A stretch of DNA of 58,605 nt, taken from an uncultured Lachnospiraceae bacterium (GTDB lineage: Bacteria > Bacillota > Clostridia > Lachnospirales > Lachnospiraceae). The stretch covers positions 1-58,605 of the forward strand of contig CAKQXY010000021.1 of the NCBI GenBank assembly GCA_934292725.1, read 5' to 3'. The notes below the pieces were generated by a model, which saw nothing but the letters and a program-made list of their open reading frames with translations, was not told the DNA's origin and did not search any database. The position numbers and the translations under genes were made by a program. Shown in pieces: positions 16,884 through 25,310 of the stretch; within the stretch, counting starts at the first letter, position 1, and the number at the start of each line of letters is the position of its first letter.

Positions 16884-18218
16884 ATGTCGAAATATTCAAA
16901 GGAAGATATTTTACGCATGGTAGATGAGGAGGACGTTGGATTTATACGTCTGCAGTTTACAGATGTGTTTGGAACCGTAAAGAATATTGCAGTTACAGCA
17001 GGACAGCTAGAGCAGGCACTTAATAATGAGTGTTCATTTGATGGCTCTGGCATTGACGGATTTGTGCGAATCGAAGAGGATGATATGTATTTGTATCCTG
17101 ATTTAGATTCGTTTGAGATCTTTCCATGGAGACCTCAGACAGGCAAGGTTGCCCGTCTGATCTGCGATATCCATAAGTGTGATGGAACGCCATTTGAGGG
17201 GGACAGCCGCTATATATTAAAACGGGTTGTCCGTGAGGCAGCCAAGATGGGAATTTATCCTTATATTGCCCCAGAGTGTGAATTTTGTCTGTTTCCATAT
17301 GATACAGACGGAGAGGTGATGCTGCAGACGCAGGGACATGGATCTTATTTTGATGTTGCACCTCTTGATACAGGTGAGAATGTCAGAAGAGATATTATTC
17401 TTGCACTTGAGGATATGGGAATTGATGTCAGAAGTTCTTATCATGAGCATTCCCCTTATCAGCATGAGATTGATTTGCAGCCAGTGAATGCGCTTGCAGC
17501 AGCTGATAATATAGTGACATTTCGCATGACATGCAAAACTATTGCCAGCCGTCATGGACTGCATGCAACATTTATGCCAAAGCCGATGAATGACTCAGAT
17601 GGCTGTGGCATGCATCTTAAGATGACGCTTATGGATTTAGAAGGCAATAATATCTTGTCTGATCCAGCTGATTCATATGGACTTAGTGAGCTTGGCTATC
17701 ATTTTATGGCAGGTATCATGGCACATGTAAGAGGATTGACAGCAGTAACAAATCCGCTTGTAAATTCCTATAAGCGCATTGTTCCTGGAAATGAAGCACC
17801 GGCCTATATTGTATGGTCATCAGGCAATCGTTCACCATTAATCAGCGTTCCAAGAACATCTGCAAAGGATATGCATATTGAGCTTCGAAATCCTGATCCT
17901 TGTGTAAATTCCTATCTGGCATTTGCTGGTATCATTGCAGCAGGTCTTGAAGGAATTAAAAAGGGCTTAATGCCACAGGCAGCAACAGAATTAAATATTT
18001 ATCGTCTCAGTGAAGAAGAGTGTGAGAAACTTAATTTAAAGCGGCTGCCAAAGAGTTTGTCAGAGGCAGTGGAGGAAATGGAAAAAGATCCTCTAGTTAT
18101 GAAGACGCTTGGCGAATATATTTCCGGCAAATATGTTCGCGCAAAAAGGCGTGAGGTAAGTCAGTATCAGGCTTATGTAACTGATTGGGAAACCCGGCAG
18201 TATTTAAATAAATATTAA
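16884..18218 (+). CDS. glnA: Glutamine synthetase, type I
   Basis: It makes glutamine from glutamate and ammonia with ATP. It has 444 residues, the length of the Firmicute GSI-alpha form. FTDVFGTVKN, the FDGSGIDGF substrate loop near 51-59, the catalytic ECEFCLF and HEHSPYQHEID segments, the NSYKR loop and the SAKDMHIELRNPDP region are all present. An adenylylation-type C-terminal Tyr loop is not obvious, as expected for GSI-alpha. The downstream ANTAR protein is the likely local regulator. Confidence 0.96.
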   Translation: MSKYSKEDILRMVDEEDVGFIRLQFTDVFGTVKNIAVTAGQLEQALNNECSFDGSGIDGFVRIEEDDMYLYPDLDSFEIFPWRPQTGKVARLICDIHKCDGTPFEGDSRYILKRVVREAAKMGIYPYIAPECEFCLFPYDTDGEVMLQTQGHGSYFDVAPLDTGENVRRDIILALEDMGIDVRSSYHEHSPYQHEIDLQPVNALAAADNIVTFRMTCKTIASRHGLHATFMPKPMNDSDGCGMHLKMTLMDLEGNNILSDPADSYGLSELGYHFMAGIMAHVRGLTAVTNPLVNSYKRIVPGNEAPAYIVWSSGNRSPLISVPRTSAKDMHIELRNPDPCVNSYLAFAGIIAAGLEGIKKGLMPQAATELNIYRLSEEECEKLNLKRLPKSLSEAVEEMEKDPLVMKTLGEYISGKYVRAKRREVSQYQAYVTDWETRQYLNKY

Positions 18219-18284
18219 GTGTAAATATTTTGATGTAACAGATACTGCAGCACGAAATTGTTATGTGTAAAAGGGGGAATCTCA

Positions 18285-18839
18285 GTGACAAATGTGATAG
18301 TGGCATTTCCCAAGCCGGAGGATGCAAAAAGTATCCGAAATATTTTAGTGAAAAATGGATTCCCCGTTGTTGCTGTCTGTACCTCGGGTGCTCAGACACT
18401 TCAATATGCCGATGATCTGCATAATGGAGTAGTTGTGTGCGGATACCGATTGACCGATATGATCTATAGTCAGCTTAGGGAGGATTTGTCGGAACAGTTT
18501 GATATGCTGCTTCTTGCTTCAAGGCGGTTTACAAGTGAGGTAGATGATAAAAGGATTAGATGCGTAGCTATGCCGCTTAAGGTGCATGAGCTGCTTGCAA
18601 GTGTTGATGCGGCTGTAGAGGAAAGTGAACTGCGAAAGAAAAAAGCACGTCAGCAGCCAAAACAGCGCAATGTGCTTGATAAGCAGCAGATTATGCTTGC
18701 GAAGGATCTTTTGATGAAGCAAAAGGGCATGACAGAGGAAGAAGCACATCGTTATCTGCAAAAAAGCAGTATGGCAAACGGGGTAAATATGATAGAGACA
18801 GCCCAAATGGTACTTTCCATATTGGGGAAAAATGTATAA
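18285..18839 (+). CDS. ANTAR-domain antiterminator with receiver-like domain
   Basis: This 184-residue regulator has an N-terminal receiver-like fold (about 1-115) and a C-terminal ANTAR RNA-binding domain (about 128-180; LAKDLLMKQKGMTEEEAHRY). ANTAR proteins bind paired hairpins in leaders and prevent termination. The receiver lacks a clear phospho-acceptor Asp: the expected strand reads VVVCGYRLTD. It is therefore probably not switched by ordinary phosphorylation. The GTG start at 18285 follows AAGGGGGAA, and a TTG at 18258 is less likely. The gene sits 66 bases after glnA, suggesting nitrogen-linked control. Confidence 0.9.
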   Translation: MTNVIVAFPKPEDAKSIRNILVKNGFPVVAVCTSGAQTLQYADDLHNGVVVCGYRLTDMIYSQLREDLSEQFDMLLLASRRFTSEVDDKRIRCVAMPLKVHELLASVDAAVEESELRKKKARQQPKQRNVLDKQQIMLAKDLLMKQKGMTEEEAHRYLQKSSMANGVNMIETAQMVLSILGKNV

Positions 18840-18865
18840 GCCGAAATGGCGGAAAGAGGAGAAGA

Positions 18866-20077
18866 ATGGCAAGAGTAAATGAAAATTATCTGAAGCTTCC
18901 GGGAAGCTATCTGTTTTCAAAAATTGGAAAGAAAGTAGCTGCTTACAGTGCAGCAAATCCAGATAAGAAGATTATCCGTTTAGGAATTGGTGATGTAACA
19001 CAGCCGATTGCACCATCCATTATCGAAGCTACACATAAGGCAGTAGAGGAGATGGGTCATGCAGAGACTTTCCATGGCTATGCACCAGATCTTGGCTATG
19101 AGTTTCTTCGCAGCGCCATTGCAAAGGAATATAAGGACAGAGGCTGCCATGTAGACATCGACGAAGTATTTGTTTCTGATGGTGCAAAGTGTGACTGCGG
19201 AAATATTCAGGAAATCTTTGCGGCAGACAGTGTTATTGCTGTATGTGACCCTGTTTACCCTGTATATGTTGACAGTAATGTTATGGCAGGACGCACTGGC
19301 GTTTACGATCCAAAGACTGAGACATGGAGCAATGTTATTTACATGCCGTGTACACAGGAAAACAATTTCACACCGGCACTGCCAGAAAAGACACCAGATT
19401 TGATTTATCTTTGCTATCCGAATAACCCAACAGGAAGTGTTATCACAAAGGATGAGCTTCAGAAGTGGGTTGACTATGCAAATGAGAAGGGCTCAGTTAT
19501 CATCTACGATGCAGCATATGAGGCTTATATTTCAGAGGAAAATATTCCGCATTCCATCTATGAGTGTGACGGCGCAAGAACATGTGCAATTGAGCTTAGA
19601 AGCTTTTCTAAGAATGCCGGATTTACTGGAATGCGTCTTGGCTTTACTGTAATCCCGAAGGAATTGATGTGTGATGGTGTTGCACTTAATCCATTGTGGG
19701 CAAGACGTCATGGAACTAAGTACAACGGTGCTCCGTATATTATTCAGCGAGCAGGAGAGGCAGTTTACACTCCTCAGGGCCAGGCTGAGCTTAAGGCACA
19801 GATTGATTATTACATGAATAACGCAAAAATGATCTTAACAGGTTTAAAGAGCGCAGGCTACAGCGTATCAGGAGGCGTAAATGCACCATATATCTGGTTA
19901 AAGACACCAGACGGCATGACAAGCTGGCAGTTCTTTGATTACCTGCTTGAGACTGTCAATGTCGTAGGTACACCAGGATCAGGCTTTGGACCAAGCGGAG
20001 AGGGATACTTCCGTCTGACTGCATTTGGAAGTGCCGAGAATACTAAAGAGGCAATTGAGAGAATTGTAAAGATGTAA
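18866..20077 (+). CDS. dapL: LL-diaminopimelate aminotransferase
   Basis: This PLP enzyme converts tetrahydrodipicolinate to LL-diaminopimelate in one step, for lysine and cell wall. It has 403 residues. The N terminus (VNENYLKLPGSYLFSKIGKK) is diagnostic for DapL against other class I aminotransferases. GIGDVTQPI, YPNNPTGS and RSFSKNAGFTGMRLG with the PLP Lys near 249 follow. It starts 26 bases after the ANTAR gene behind AGAGGAGAAG. The strong DapL match suggests the acyl-blocked DAP pathway is not used. Confidence 0.96.
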   Translation: MARVNENYLKLPGSYLFSKIGKKVAAYSAANPDKKIIRLGIGDVTQPIAPSIIEATHKAVEEMGHAETFHGYAPDLGYEFLRSAIAKEYKDRGCHVDIDEVFVSDGAKCDCGNIQEIFAADSVIAVCDPVYPVYVDSNVMAGRTGVYDPKTETWSNVIYMPCTQENNFTPALPEKTPDLIYLCYPNNPTGSVITKDELQKWVDYANEKGSVIIYDAAYEAYISEENIPHSIYECDGARTCAIELRSFSKNAGFTGMRLGFTVIPKELMCDGVALNPLWARRHGTKYNGAPYIIQRAGEAVYTPQGQAELKAQIDYYMNNAKMILTGLKSAGYSVSGGVNAPYIWLKTPDGMTSWQFFDYLLETVNVVGTPGSGFGPSGEGYFRLTAFGSAENTKEAIERIVKM

Positions 20078-20148
20078 TTTAACAGTTCGCGCTTTGTAGC
20101 GGCGCACAGAATGTGCGGTTTTGTGAATGGCGTCCGTGGACTGTTAAA
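20078..20148 (+). repeat. Closed hairpin element between dapL and aroA
   Basis: TTTAACAGT (20078-20086) pairs with ACTGTTAAA (20140-20148). Inside, CGCACA pairs with TGTGCG around GAA (20103-20117). It begins at the dapL stop and lacks a T tract. Its arm sequence resembles the GAACTGT end of the repeats near 21.6 and 24.7 kb. Confidence 0.5.
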
Positions 20149-20174
20149 AATAGAAAGAGGAAGGGCAGCTTTGT

Positions 20175-21497
20175 ATGGAAGAATATCGCGTAAAAAAAGT
20201 AAACGAAATCAAACAGACAAGCATTACAGTTCATGTGCCCGGATCAAAAAGTATTACAAACAGGGCGCTGCTTTTAGCAGCGCTTGCAAAAGGAGAGAGT
20301 GCGCTGTCGGGCGTGCTCTTTTCTGATGATTCGAGACATTTTTTAGACTGTGTGCAAAAGCTTGGAATAGAAACAAAGGTAGAAGAGGATAACTGTCATG
20401 TTACTGTAAATGGTCATGGAGGACAGGTACCATCAAAAGATGCCGCTGTATATGTCGGAAGTGCCGGAACAGCAGCACGCTTTTTGGCGGCATTTCTGGG
20501 GCTGTCCGAGGGAACTCACTATATGGATGCATCTGCACAGATGAGAAAGCGCCCTATGGGACCGCTTTTAAAGACGCTGACAGGAATAGGTGCATCATTT
20601 TTGTTTGAGGGACAGGATGGTCATTTCCCGTTTGAAGTGACAGGTGCAGGGCTGCTTATCGATGCTGACGGCAATGAGAAAAAGTGTGTTGATGTCAGTG
20701 TTAATATTAACGACAGCAGCCAGTTTTTAAGTGCACTGCTTATCTCGCTTGGCGCATATGCAGGAGAGTCTGTAATTAGGGTAGAGGGAACACATGGCAT
20801 GGCTTATATCGACATGACGGTGCGTATGATGGAGCAGTTTGGAATAAAGGTACAGTCTGAGAATGGTGTGTACAAAATTGCTAAGCAGAGCGGTTATCAG
20901 GCAAAGAAGTATGATATAGAGCCAGATGTATCTGCTGCATGTTATTTCTATGCTATGGCAGCACTTCTTGGCATATCAGTTACAGTTTCTGGTGTGCATG
21001 AAGAATCACTGCAGGGAGATGTTGAATTTGTCCATATTCTTGAAAAAATGGGATGCAGCTGTGAAGATACGCCAGAGGGAATTTGCGTCAGCAAACCAGC
21101 AAGCGGTATCTTAAAAGGTGTGGATGTAAATATGCACAGCTGCTCGGATCAGGCTATTACATTAGCGGCAATTGCACCATTTGCTGATACACCGACTACC
21201 ATACGTGGAATCGCGCACATTCGCCTGCAGGAAAGTAATCGAATTGCGGCAATATGTACAGAGCTAACACGCATGGGTATTCGCTGCGAGGAAGGCGAAG
21301 ATAGTATCACGATATGGCCAGGAACGCCAAAGCCTGCACTGATCCAGACTTACGACGATCACCGCATGGCAATGGGCTTTAGCCTTGTAGGACTTCGCGC
21401 AGAGGGAATAGTCATCAACGATCCGATGTGTTGTAAAAAGACATTCGAGCATTATTTTGATGTGCTTGATGAAGTTATTGAAAAAATACAGATGTGA
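20175..21497 (+). CDS. aroA: EPSP synthase (3-phosphoshikimate 1-carboxyvinyltransferase)
   Basis: It joins shikimate-3-phosphate and PEP in aromatic amino-acid synthesis. It has 440 residues. PGSKSITNRALLLAALA (17-33) holds the conserved Lys/Ser/Arg. The PEP loop reads VGSAGTAARFL instead of the common GNAGTAMR. DASAQMRKRPMGPLL, the HRMAMGF segment near 394 and the final Lys-rich helix fit the family. It starts behind GAGGAAGGGC. No other aro gene adjoins it. A dispersed repeat follows its stop directly. Confidence 0.95.
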   Translation: MEEYRVKKVNEIKQTSITVHVPGSKSITNRALLLAALAKGESALSGVLFSDDSRHFLDCVQKLGIETKVEEDNCHVTVNGHGGQVPSKDAAVYVGSAGTAARFLAAFLGLSEGTHYMDASAQMRKRPMGPLLKTLTGIGASFLFEGQDGHFPFEVTGAGLLIDADGNEKKCVDVSVNINDSSQFLSALLISLGAYAGESVIRVEGTHGMAYIDMTVRMMEQFGIKVQSENGVYKIAKQSGYQAKKYDIEPDVSAACYFYAMAALLGISVTVSGVHEESLQGDVEFVHILEKMGCSCEDTPEGICVSKPASGILKGVDVNMHSCSDQAITLAAIAPFADTPTTIRGIAHIRLQESNRIAAICTELTRMGIRCEEGEDSITIWPGTPKPALIQTYDDHRMAMGFSLVGLRAEGIVINDPMCCKKTFEHYFDVLDEVIEKIQM

Positions 21498-21498
21498 A

Positions 21499-21599
21499 AT
21501 TATACATTACTTTGAAAGACCCGCTTCAAGTGTCTGCCTCGTGAAAACCATTCACATTAGGGCTTTGCTGTAAATATTAGTTTATCCGTGAACTGTAAC
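21499..21599 (+). repeat. Copy 1 of a ~100-bp dispersed repeat
   Basis: The segment from ATTATACATTACTTTGAAAG to GTGAACTGTAAC recurs in inverse orientation at 24676-24775 with about 85-90% identity by eye. Inside is a hairpin GTGAA/TTCAC around a CCATT-containing loop, flanked by GCC and GGGC. It begins 2 bases after the aroA stop and ends just before the aroA/gltA terminator. No reading frame is conserved. Confidence 0.85.
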
Positions 21600-21603
21600 A
21601 AAA

Positions 21604-21641
21604 ACCGCCCATAGTTAATTCTATGGGCGGTGAATTTTTTT
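21604..21641. terminator. Bidirectional terminator between aroA and gltA
   Basis: ACCGCCCATAG pairs perfectly with CTATGGGCGGT. Seven T follow on the plus strand and five T on the minus strand. Confidence 0.93.
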
Positions 21642-21651
21642 AGAAATTAAA

Positions 21652-23019
21652 TTATGGTCTGTTATGCAGATCAACATATTCCTTTTGGGTGCCAAGTGGC
21701 TTGTAAGCAGGACGTATGATCTTATCTCCAGTGATCAGCTCTTCCATGCGGTGTGCACTCCAGCCGACAATACGTGCCATTGCAAAAAGCGGCGTAAACA
21801 GCTCCTCTGGGATGCCAAGCATACTATAAACAAAGCCGCTGTAGAAGTCCACATTTGCGCATACACCTTTGTAGATTGTGCGGCGCTTTGAAATTAAATC
21901 AACAGCAAGCTGCTCTACATTGGAATAAAGCTGGTAATCATCCATGAGTCCTTTCTCTGCTGCAAGATCCTTGACAAAGCCTTTAAAGATCTGTGCTCTT
22001 GGGTCAGAAACAGAGTAGACAGCATGTCCCATACCATAGATCAGACCCTTCTTATCAAAGGCTTCTTTGTTTAAGAGCTGGTTTAAATAGAATACGATTT
22101 CATCCACATCGGAAGTATCTTTTACATGTTTTTTCAGATCTTTCATCATCTGCTGAACTTTGATGTTGGCACCGCCATGCTTTGGACCTTTTAGAGAACA
22201 AAGTGCAGCCGCCATTACAGAGTAGGTATCTGAGCCGGATGAAGTGACAACTCGTGTGGTGAAGGTAGAGTTATTTCCACCGCCATGCTCCATGTGAAGG
22301 ACAAGTGCAATATCAAGAACAAGTGCTTCCAATTTTGTAAATTTCTTATCAGGACGAAGCATGCGAAGAATATTTTCAGCCGTAGACAAAGACATGTCAG
22401 GTCTGTGGATGTAAAGACTCTTATTTCTCTCATAATGGGAATACGCACGATAGCCGTAGACGGCCAGCATCGGAAATTCGCTGATCAGCATCAAACACTG
22501 ACGAAGTACATTGGAGAGGCTGGTGTCATTTAGTGTATCATCATAGCATCCAAGCGTCAGAACACTTCGCGTCATGGAATTCATAATATCCCTGCCGGAT
22601 GCTTTCATAATAACATCGCGCACAAAATTAGTTGGGAGTCTGCGTAAAGAAGCGAGAAGCTCGGTAAATTCTGCCAGTTCTTTTTCGTCAGGAAGTTTGG
22701 AAAATAGAAGAAGATAGGTGGTTTCCTCAAAACCAAAACGTTTTTCGCGTACAAATCCATTGACAAGATCGTTGACATTATAACCGCGGTAGGAAAGTTT
22801 TCCTTCTTGAGGATGCTTGTTGCCTTGTTCGTCAAACCAGTAAGCAGATACGTCTGAAATATTAGTAAGTCCAGCGACAACACCGTTGCCAGCCTTATCA
22901 CGAAGTCCACGTTTAACGCCATAAGTATCAAAAAGAGTGGGATCCATCGCGGCATTTTCCAGACACTGTGGAATCATAGATTCAGAAAAAGAAGCTGCTT
23001 GTTTTGTTAATGCATTCAT
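21652..23019 (-). CDS. gltA: Citrate synthase
   Basis: It condenses acetyl-CoA and oxaloacetate. It has 455 residues, somewhat longer than E. coli GltA, with a Firmicute-type N-terminal extension. The catalytic set is visible: His in MEHGGGNNSTFTTR, His in GPKHGGAN, and Asp in VDFYSGFVYSMLG. It has its own AAAGGCAGG ribosome site. The partial TCA pathway in such anaerobes supplies 2-oxoglutarate for glutamate, which fits the nearby glnA. It is transcribed on the minus strand toward the shared terminator. Confidence 0.94.
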   Translation of the reverse strand: MNALTKQAASFSESMIPQCLENAAMDPTLFDTYGVKRGLRDKAGNGVVAGLTNISDVSAYWFDEQGNKHPQEGKLSYRGYNVNDLVNGFVREKRFGFEETTYLLLFSKLPDEKELAEFTELLASLRRLPTNFVRDVIMKASGRDIMNSMTRSVLTLGCYDDTLNDTSLSNVLRQCLMLISEFPMLAVYGYRAYSHYERNKSLYIHRPDMSLSTAENILRMLRPDKKFTKLEALVLDIALVLHMEHGGGNNSTFTTRVVTSSGSDTYSVMAAALCSLKGPKHGGANIKVQQMMKDLKKHVKDTSDVDEIVFYLNQLLNKEAFDKKGLIYGMGHAVYSVSDPRAQIFKGFVKDLAAEKGLMDDYQLYSNVEQLAVDLISKRRTIYKGVCANVDFYSGFVYSMLGIPEELFTPLFAMARIVGWSAHRMEELITGDKIIRPAYKPLGTQKEYVDLHNRP

Positions 23020-23075
23020 AGGTGAGACCTGCCTTTCTGCCGCAGCGGCGGCGCGTATGCGATTATTATAACGGC

Positions 23076-23122
23076 AAAAAAGACACTTGTCAAAGGAAAT
23101 GTCCCAGATAAGTGTCTTTTTA
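23076..23122. terminator. Terminator of the SEC-C gene
   Basis: AAAAAAGACACTTG pairs with TAAGTGTCTTTTT around a 17-base spacer. It is T-flanked on both strands and lies just after the SEC-C gene's minus-strand stop. Confidence 0.85.
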
Positions 23123-23161
23123 TGTTAATTTTACATCATTTAAATGATTTTTTAATTTTTT

Positions 23162-23665
23162 TTATTTATTTCTTCCGCAGCAGTACTTATATTTTTTGCC
23201 GCTTCCGCAAGGACACGGATCGTTACGTCCGATCTTCTTATCCTTTACGATGGTAGTAGAAGACTTCTGCTCTTTGTAAAGCTCCTTGCGGCGCTCTGGA
23301 GTAAGAAGTGCATCCCACTGAGGAAGAGTGTAAAGCCATTCAGCCTTTGCACCAACCATGTTGTAGTACAGCTTTTCCTTATCATAATCTAAAGAGAGCT
23401 CAGTTGTCTCATCCATTGTTTCAATTGGGTTTGGCTGCTTTAAACTGTCATTGATGCCATCTAAAATACCAACCATAACCATCTTATCAATGCCGTACTT
23501 TTCAGCCAGCTGCGGGATGGTTCCGGTTACGACTTCGTTATCGGCAAGAAGAGACTCATAAAATCCCTTCTCAATTACAAAATAATGATTCCAGAACTGA
23601 TTGTACTGTTCCTGAGTCATGTTCTCGTTGTAGGCACTGCCTCTCCACTGCTCAAGTAATGTCAT
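23162..23665 (-). CDS. SEC-C zinc-motif protein
   Basis: This 167-residue protein ends in a SEC-C zinc-binding motif, GRNDPCPCGSGKKYKYCCG, like the C terminus of SecA. The all-helical N-terminal part has no motif I can name. The ATG at 23665 follows GGAGGATT at good spacing; an upstream in-frame start lacks this. Proteins with only this tail are widespread in Clostridia, and their job is unsettled. SecA-like tails bind ribosomes or SecB-type partners, so a protein-quality role is possible, and mecA next door is compatible with that. This is inference. Confidence 0.85.
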   Translation of the reverse strand: MTLLEQWRGSAYNENMTQEQYNQFWNHYFVIEKGFYESLLADNEVVTGTIPQLAEKYGIDKMVMVGILDGINDSLKQPNPIETMDETTELSLDYDKEKLYYNMVGAKAEWLYTLPQWDALLTPERRKELYKEQKSSTTIVKDKKIGRNDPCPCGSGKKYKYCCGRNK

Positions 23666-23802
23666 AATAATCCTCCAATTTTTACCGTATTGCACAGATG
23701 CACCAAAAAGGGCACACACAGTCAGTATAGCAGAAATCGTAGATTTTGCAAGAGGTTTGTTTATAACTCACGAGCCAAACAAAAGCATTTCGACAACTTT
23801 TA

Positions 23803-24540
23803 TTACAGCTGTTTGAGGGACTGCAGCGCATGCTTTGCGAGAATCAGAGTAAAGTGCTCCTTGTAGTGGCTCTCAGTGCCGGCATTGCAGTGGATGCTTT
23901 CTGCATATTCTGACAAAATATTGCATACTTTATTAAAGGTCTGAGGAGAGTGATCACCCTTGTGCAGGACAAGATAGTAGCGGTTATGCTGTGGATCCTT
24001 ATATAAAGAATTGTCAGCATCATATGCACTTTGCAGTGCACGGGATGCACGGCAAACCTCATCAATAGACAAGAACGCATAAACACGGAAGAAATCTGGC
24101 TCAGTTATATAGGCTGGATCAGTAGGTTCATCATCGAGCTGAGCCTGTTGTTCACATAGGCGATTAAATTCCTCAATAATTTCATCTGCCTTAGTGTCCC
24201 CAAAGGCTGCCTCAATGTCTGCAAAGTCACCAGAGAAATCATCGTCATCAATTGCTGGTGAAAATTTGGAAAAACGAGTATCAATTTCATCTGGATCTTC
24301 AACCTTCGTGATTACAAGCACGAGGTTATCGCCAGACATAGGAACGGCCTCAATCATAAGCGGCATGTTTTCCGCATGGAAATTAAATTCTCTTGAAGCC
24401 TGAGAAAGCATTTCCTGAAATAGAGAACGTGCCTTTTCAGAGCCATAGGCAAGTTCGCCAATATTTATATGATGGTTTTGCAGATCAGCCTGTGTTAACG
24501 TGCAGCGAATCTGCTTGTCACTTATTTTTTCAATGCGCAT
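23803..24540 (-). CDS. mecA: Adaptor protein MecA
   Basis: MecA delivers substrates to the ClpC ATPase for ClpCP proteolysis. It has 245 residues. The N-terminal domain begins MRIEKISDKQIRCTLTQADL and has the family's FHAENMPLMIEAVP strand. A very acidic linker (about 84-130) joins a C-terminal ClpC-binding domain (about 145-245) with the typical FLSIDEVCRASRAL and YYLVLHKGDHS. It is single-copy here, on the minus strand. Its target in this species is unknown (ComK or SpoIIE-type targets are known in Bacillus). Confidence 0.92.
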   Translation of the reverse strand: MRIEKISDKQIRCTLTQADLQNHHINIGELAYGSEKARSLFQEMLSQASREFNFHAENMPLMIEAVPMSGDNLVLVITKVEDPDEIDTRFSKFSPAIDDDDFSGDFADIEAAFGDTKADEIIEEFNRLCEQQAQLDDEPTDPAYITEPDFFRVYAFLSIDEVCRASRALQSAYDADNSLYKDPQHNRYYLVLHKGDHSPQTFNKVCNILSEYAESIHCNAGTESHYKEHFTLILAKHALQSLKQL

Positions 24541-24675
24541 TCACTCACATCCTTCCTAATTCAAAATAAAAGGTGTCCTGCGTGATTTTTTGCGACACCT
24601 CACTATCATGATACACCTATTTTACACATAATTCAAGAAAAATTTATCGCACGGTAGACTTTATCTAGGTAGCAA

Positions 24676-24775
24676 GTTACAGTTCATGCTAGTCAAATAT
24701 TTACAGCCAAGCCCGAAGGTGAATGGATTTCACGAGGCGGACACTTGAAGCAGGTCTTTCAAAGTAATGTATAAT
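24676..24775 (-). repeat. Copy 2 of the ~100-bp dispersed repeat (inverted)
   Basis: Read on the minus strand it matches 21499-21599 nearly end to end. The GTGAA/TTCAC hairpin and the GCC...GGGC flanks are kept, although the loop and the last third have changed. The two copies point toward each other and bracket gltA, the SEC-C gene and mecA. Confidence 0.85.
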
Positions 24776-24790
24776 AAGAAAGAACATAAA

Positions 24791-24866
24791 AGGAACCTGC
24801 GGAGTTTGGTCCGCCGACGAAACCATTGCACCGTAGGGCTTTCGTAGCATTACGCGCGAACTGTAC
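24791..24866 (+). repeat. Diverged copy 3 of the repeat, head-to-head with copy 2
   Basis: It shares the core order GCC, GACGAAACCATT, CAC, AGGGCTTT and GAACTGTAC with copy 1, with different flanks and a shorter end. It starts about 16 bases after copy 2, in the opposite orientation. Confidence 0.55.
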
Positions 24867-25226
24867 GTAATTTTTAAGGAATATTTACAATATGTAGTTT
24901 TTTCTTAAAAAAGCGTGAAGATAATTGATTTATTTCGAATTTTAGTATAAGCTGAGAGTAACGGCAGGAAAGCGAAGCGAGTAACTGCTGTTTGCTGAAA
25001 AATGGAACGCACAGACTGGCAGAGTGACAAAGCCCTTGAAAGGGAGGCAATTACGCATAAGACTCAGCACATGACGGCGAACACGGTATATGAATTACAT
25101 CACACAGATTCGTATAAGAATCATACACATCAGGAAAAGCTGGATGAGAGACAGTTTTCTGGCGTGTTGTCCACTTCAGCAGACAAAAGAGAACGTAAGC
25201 CATGTTAAAATAACAAAAGAAACGAT
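24867..25226. other. Intergenic stretch without a convincing gene
   Basis: An open frame of 68 codons (25002-25208, plus strand) lacks a ribosome site and family resemblance. I do not call it. The first 90 bases are AT-rich. I see no clear promoter. Confidence 0.5.
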
Positions 25227-25285
25227 AAAGGCAGATAGGAAATAAACAGCAGGCAGCTGCAGCACCGAACCTCTTATCTGCCTTT
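25227..25285 (+). other. Hairpin in the leader of the GH18 gene
   Basis: AAAGGCAGATA (25227-25237) pairs perfectly with TATCTGCCTTT (25275-25285). A small CAGCTG palindrome lies in the loop. No T tract follows, and it ends 25 bases before the ATG. Confidence 0.55.
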
Positions 25286-25310
25286 GCCACAAACAGAAAA
25301 GGAAAAACTT

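Noticed and set aside
25002..25208. 68-codon ATG frame between mecA and the GH18 gene
   Set aside because: No ribosome site, no family resemblance and no promoter were seen; it may be chance.
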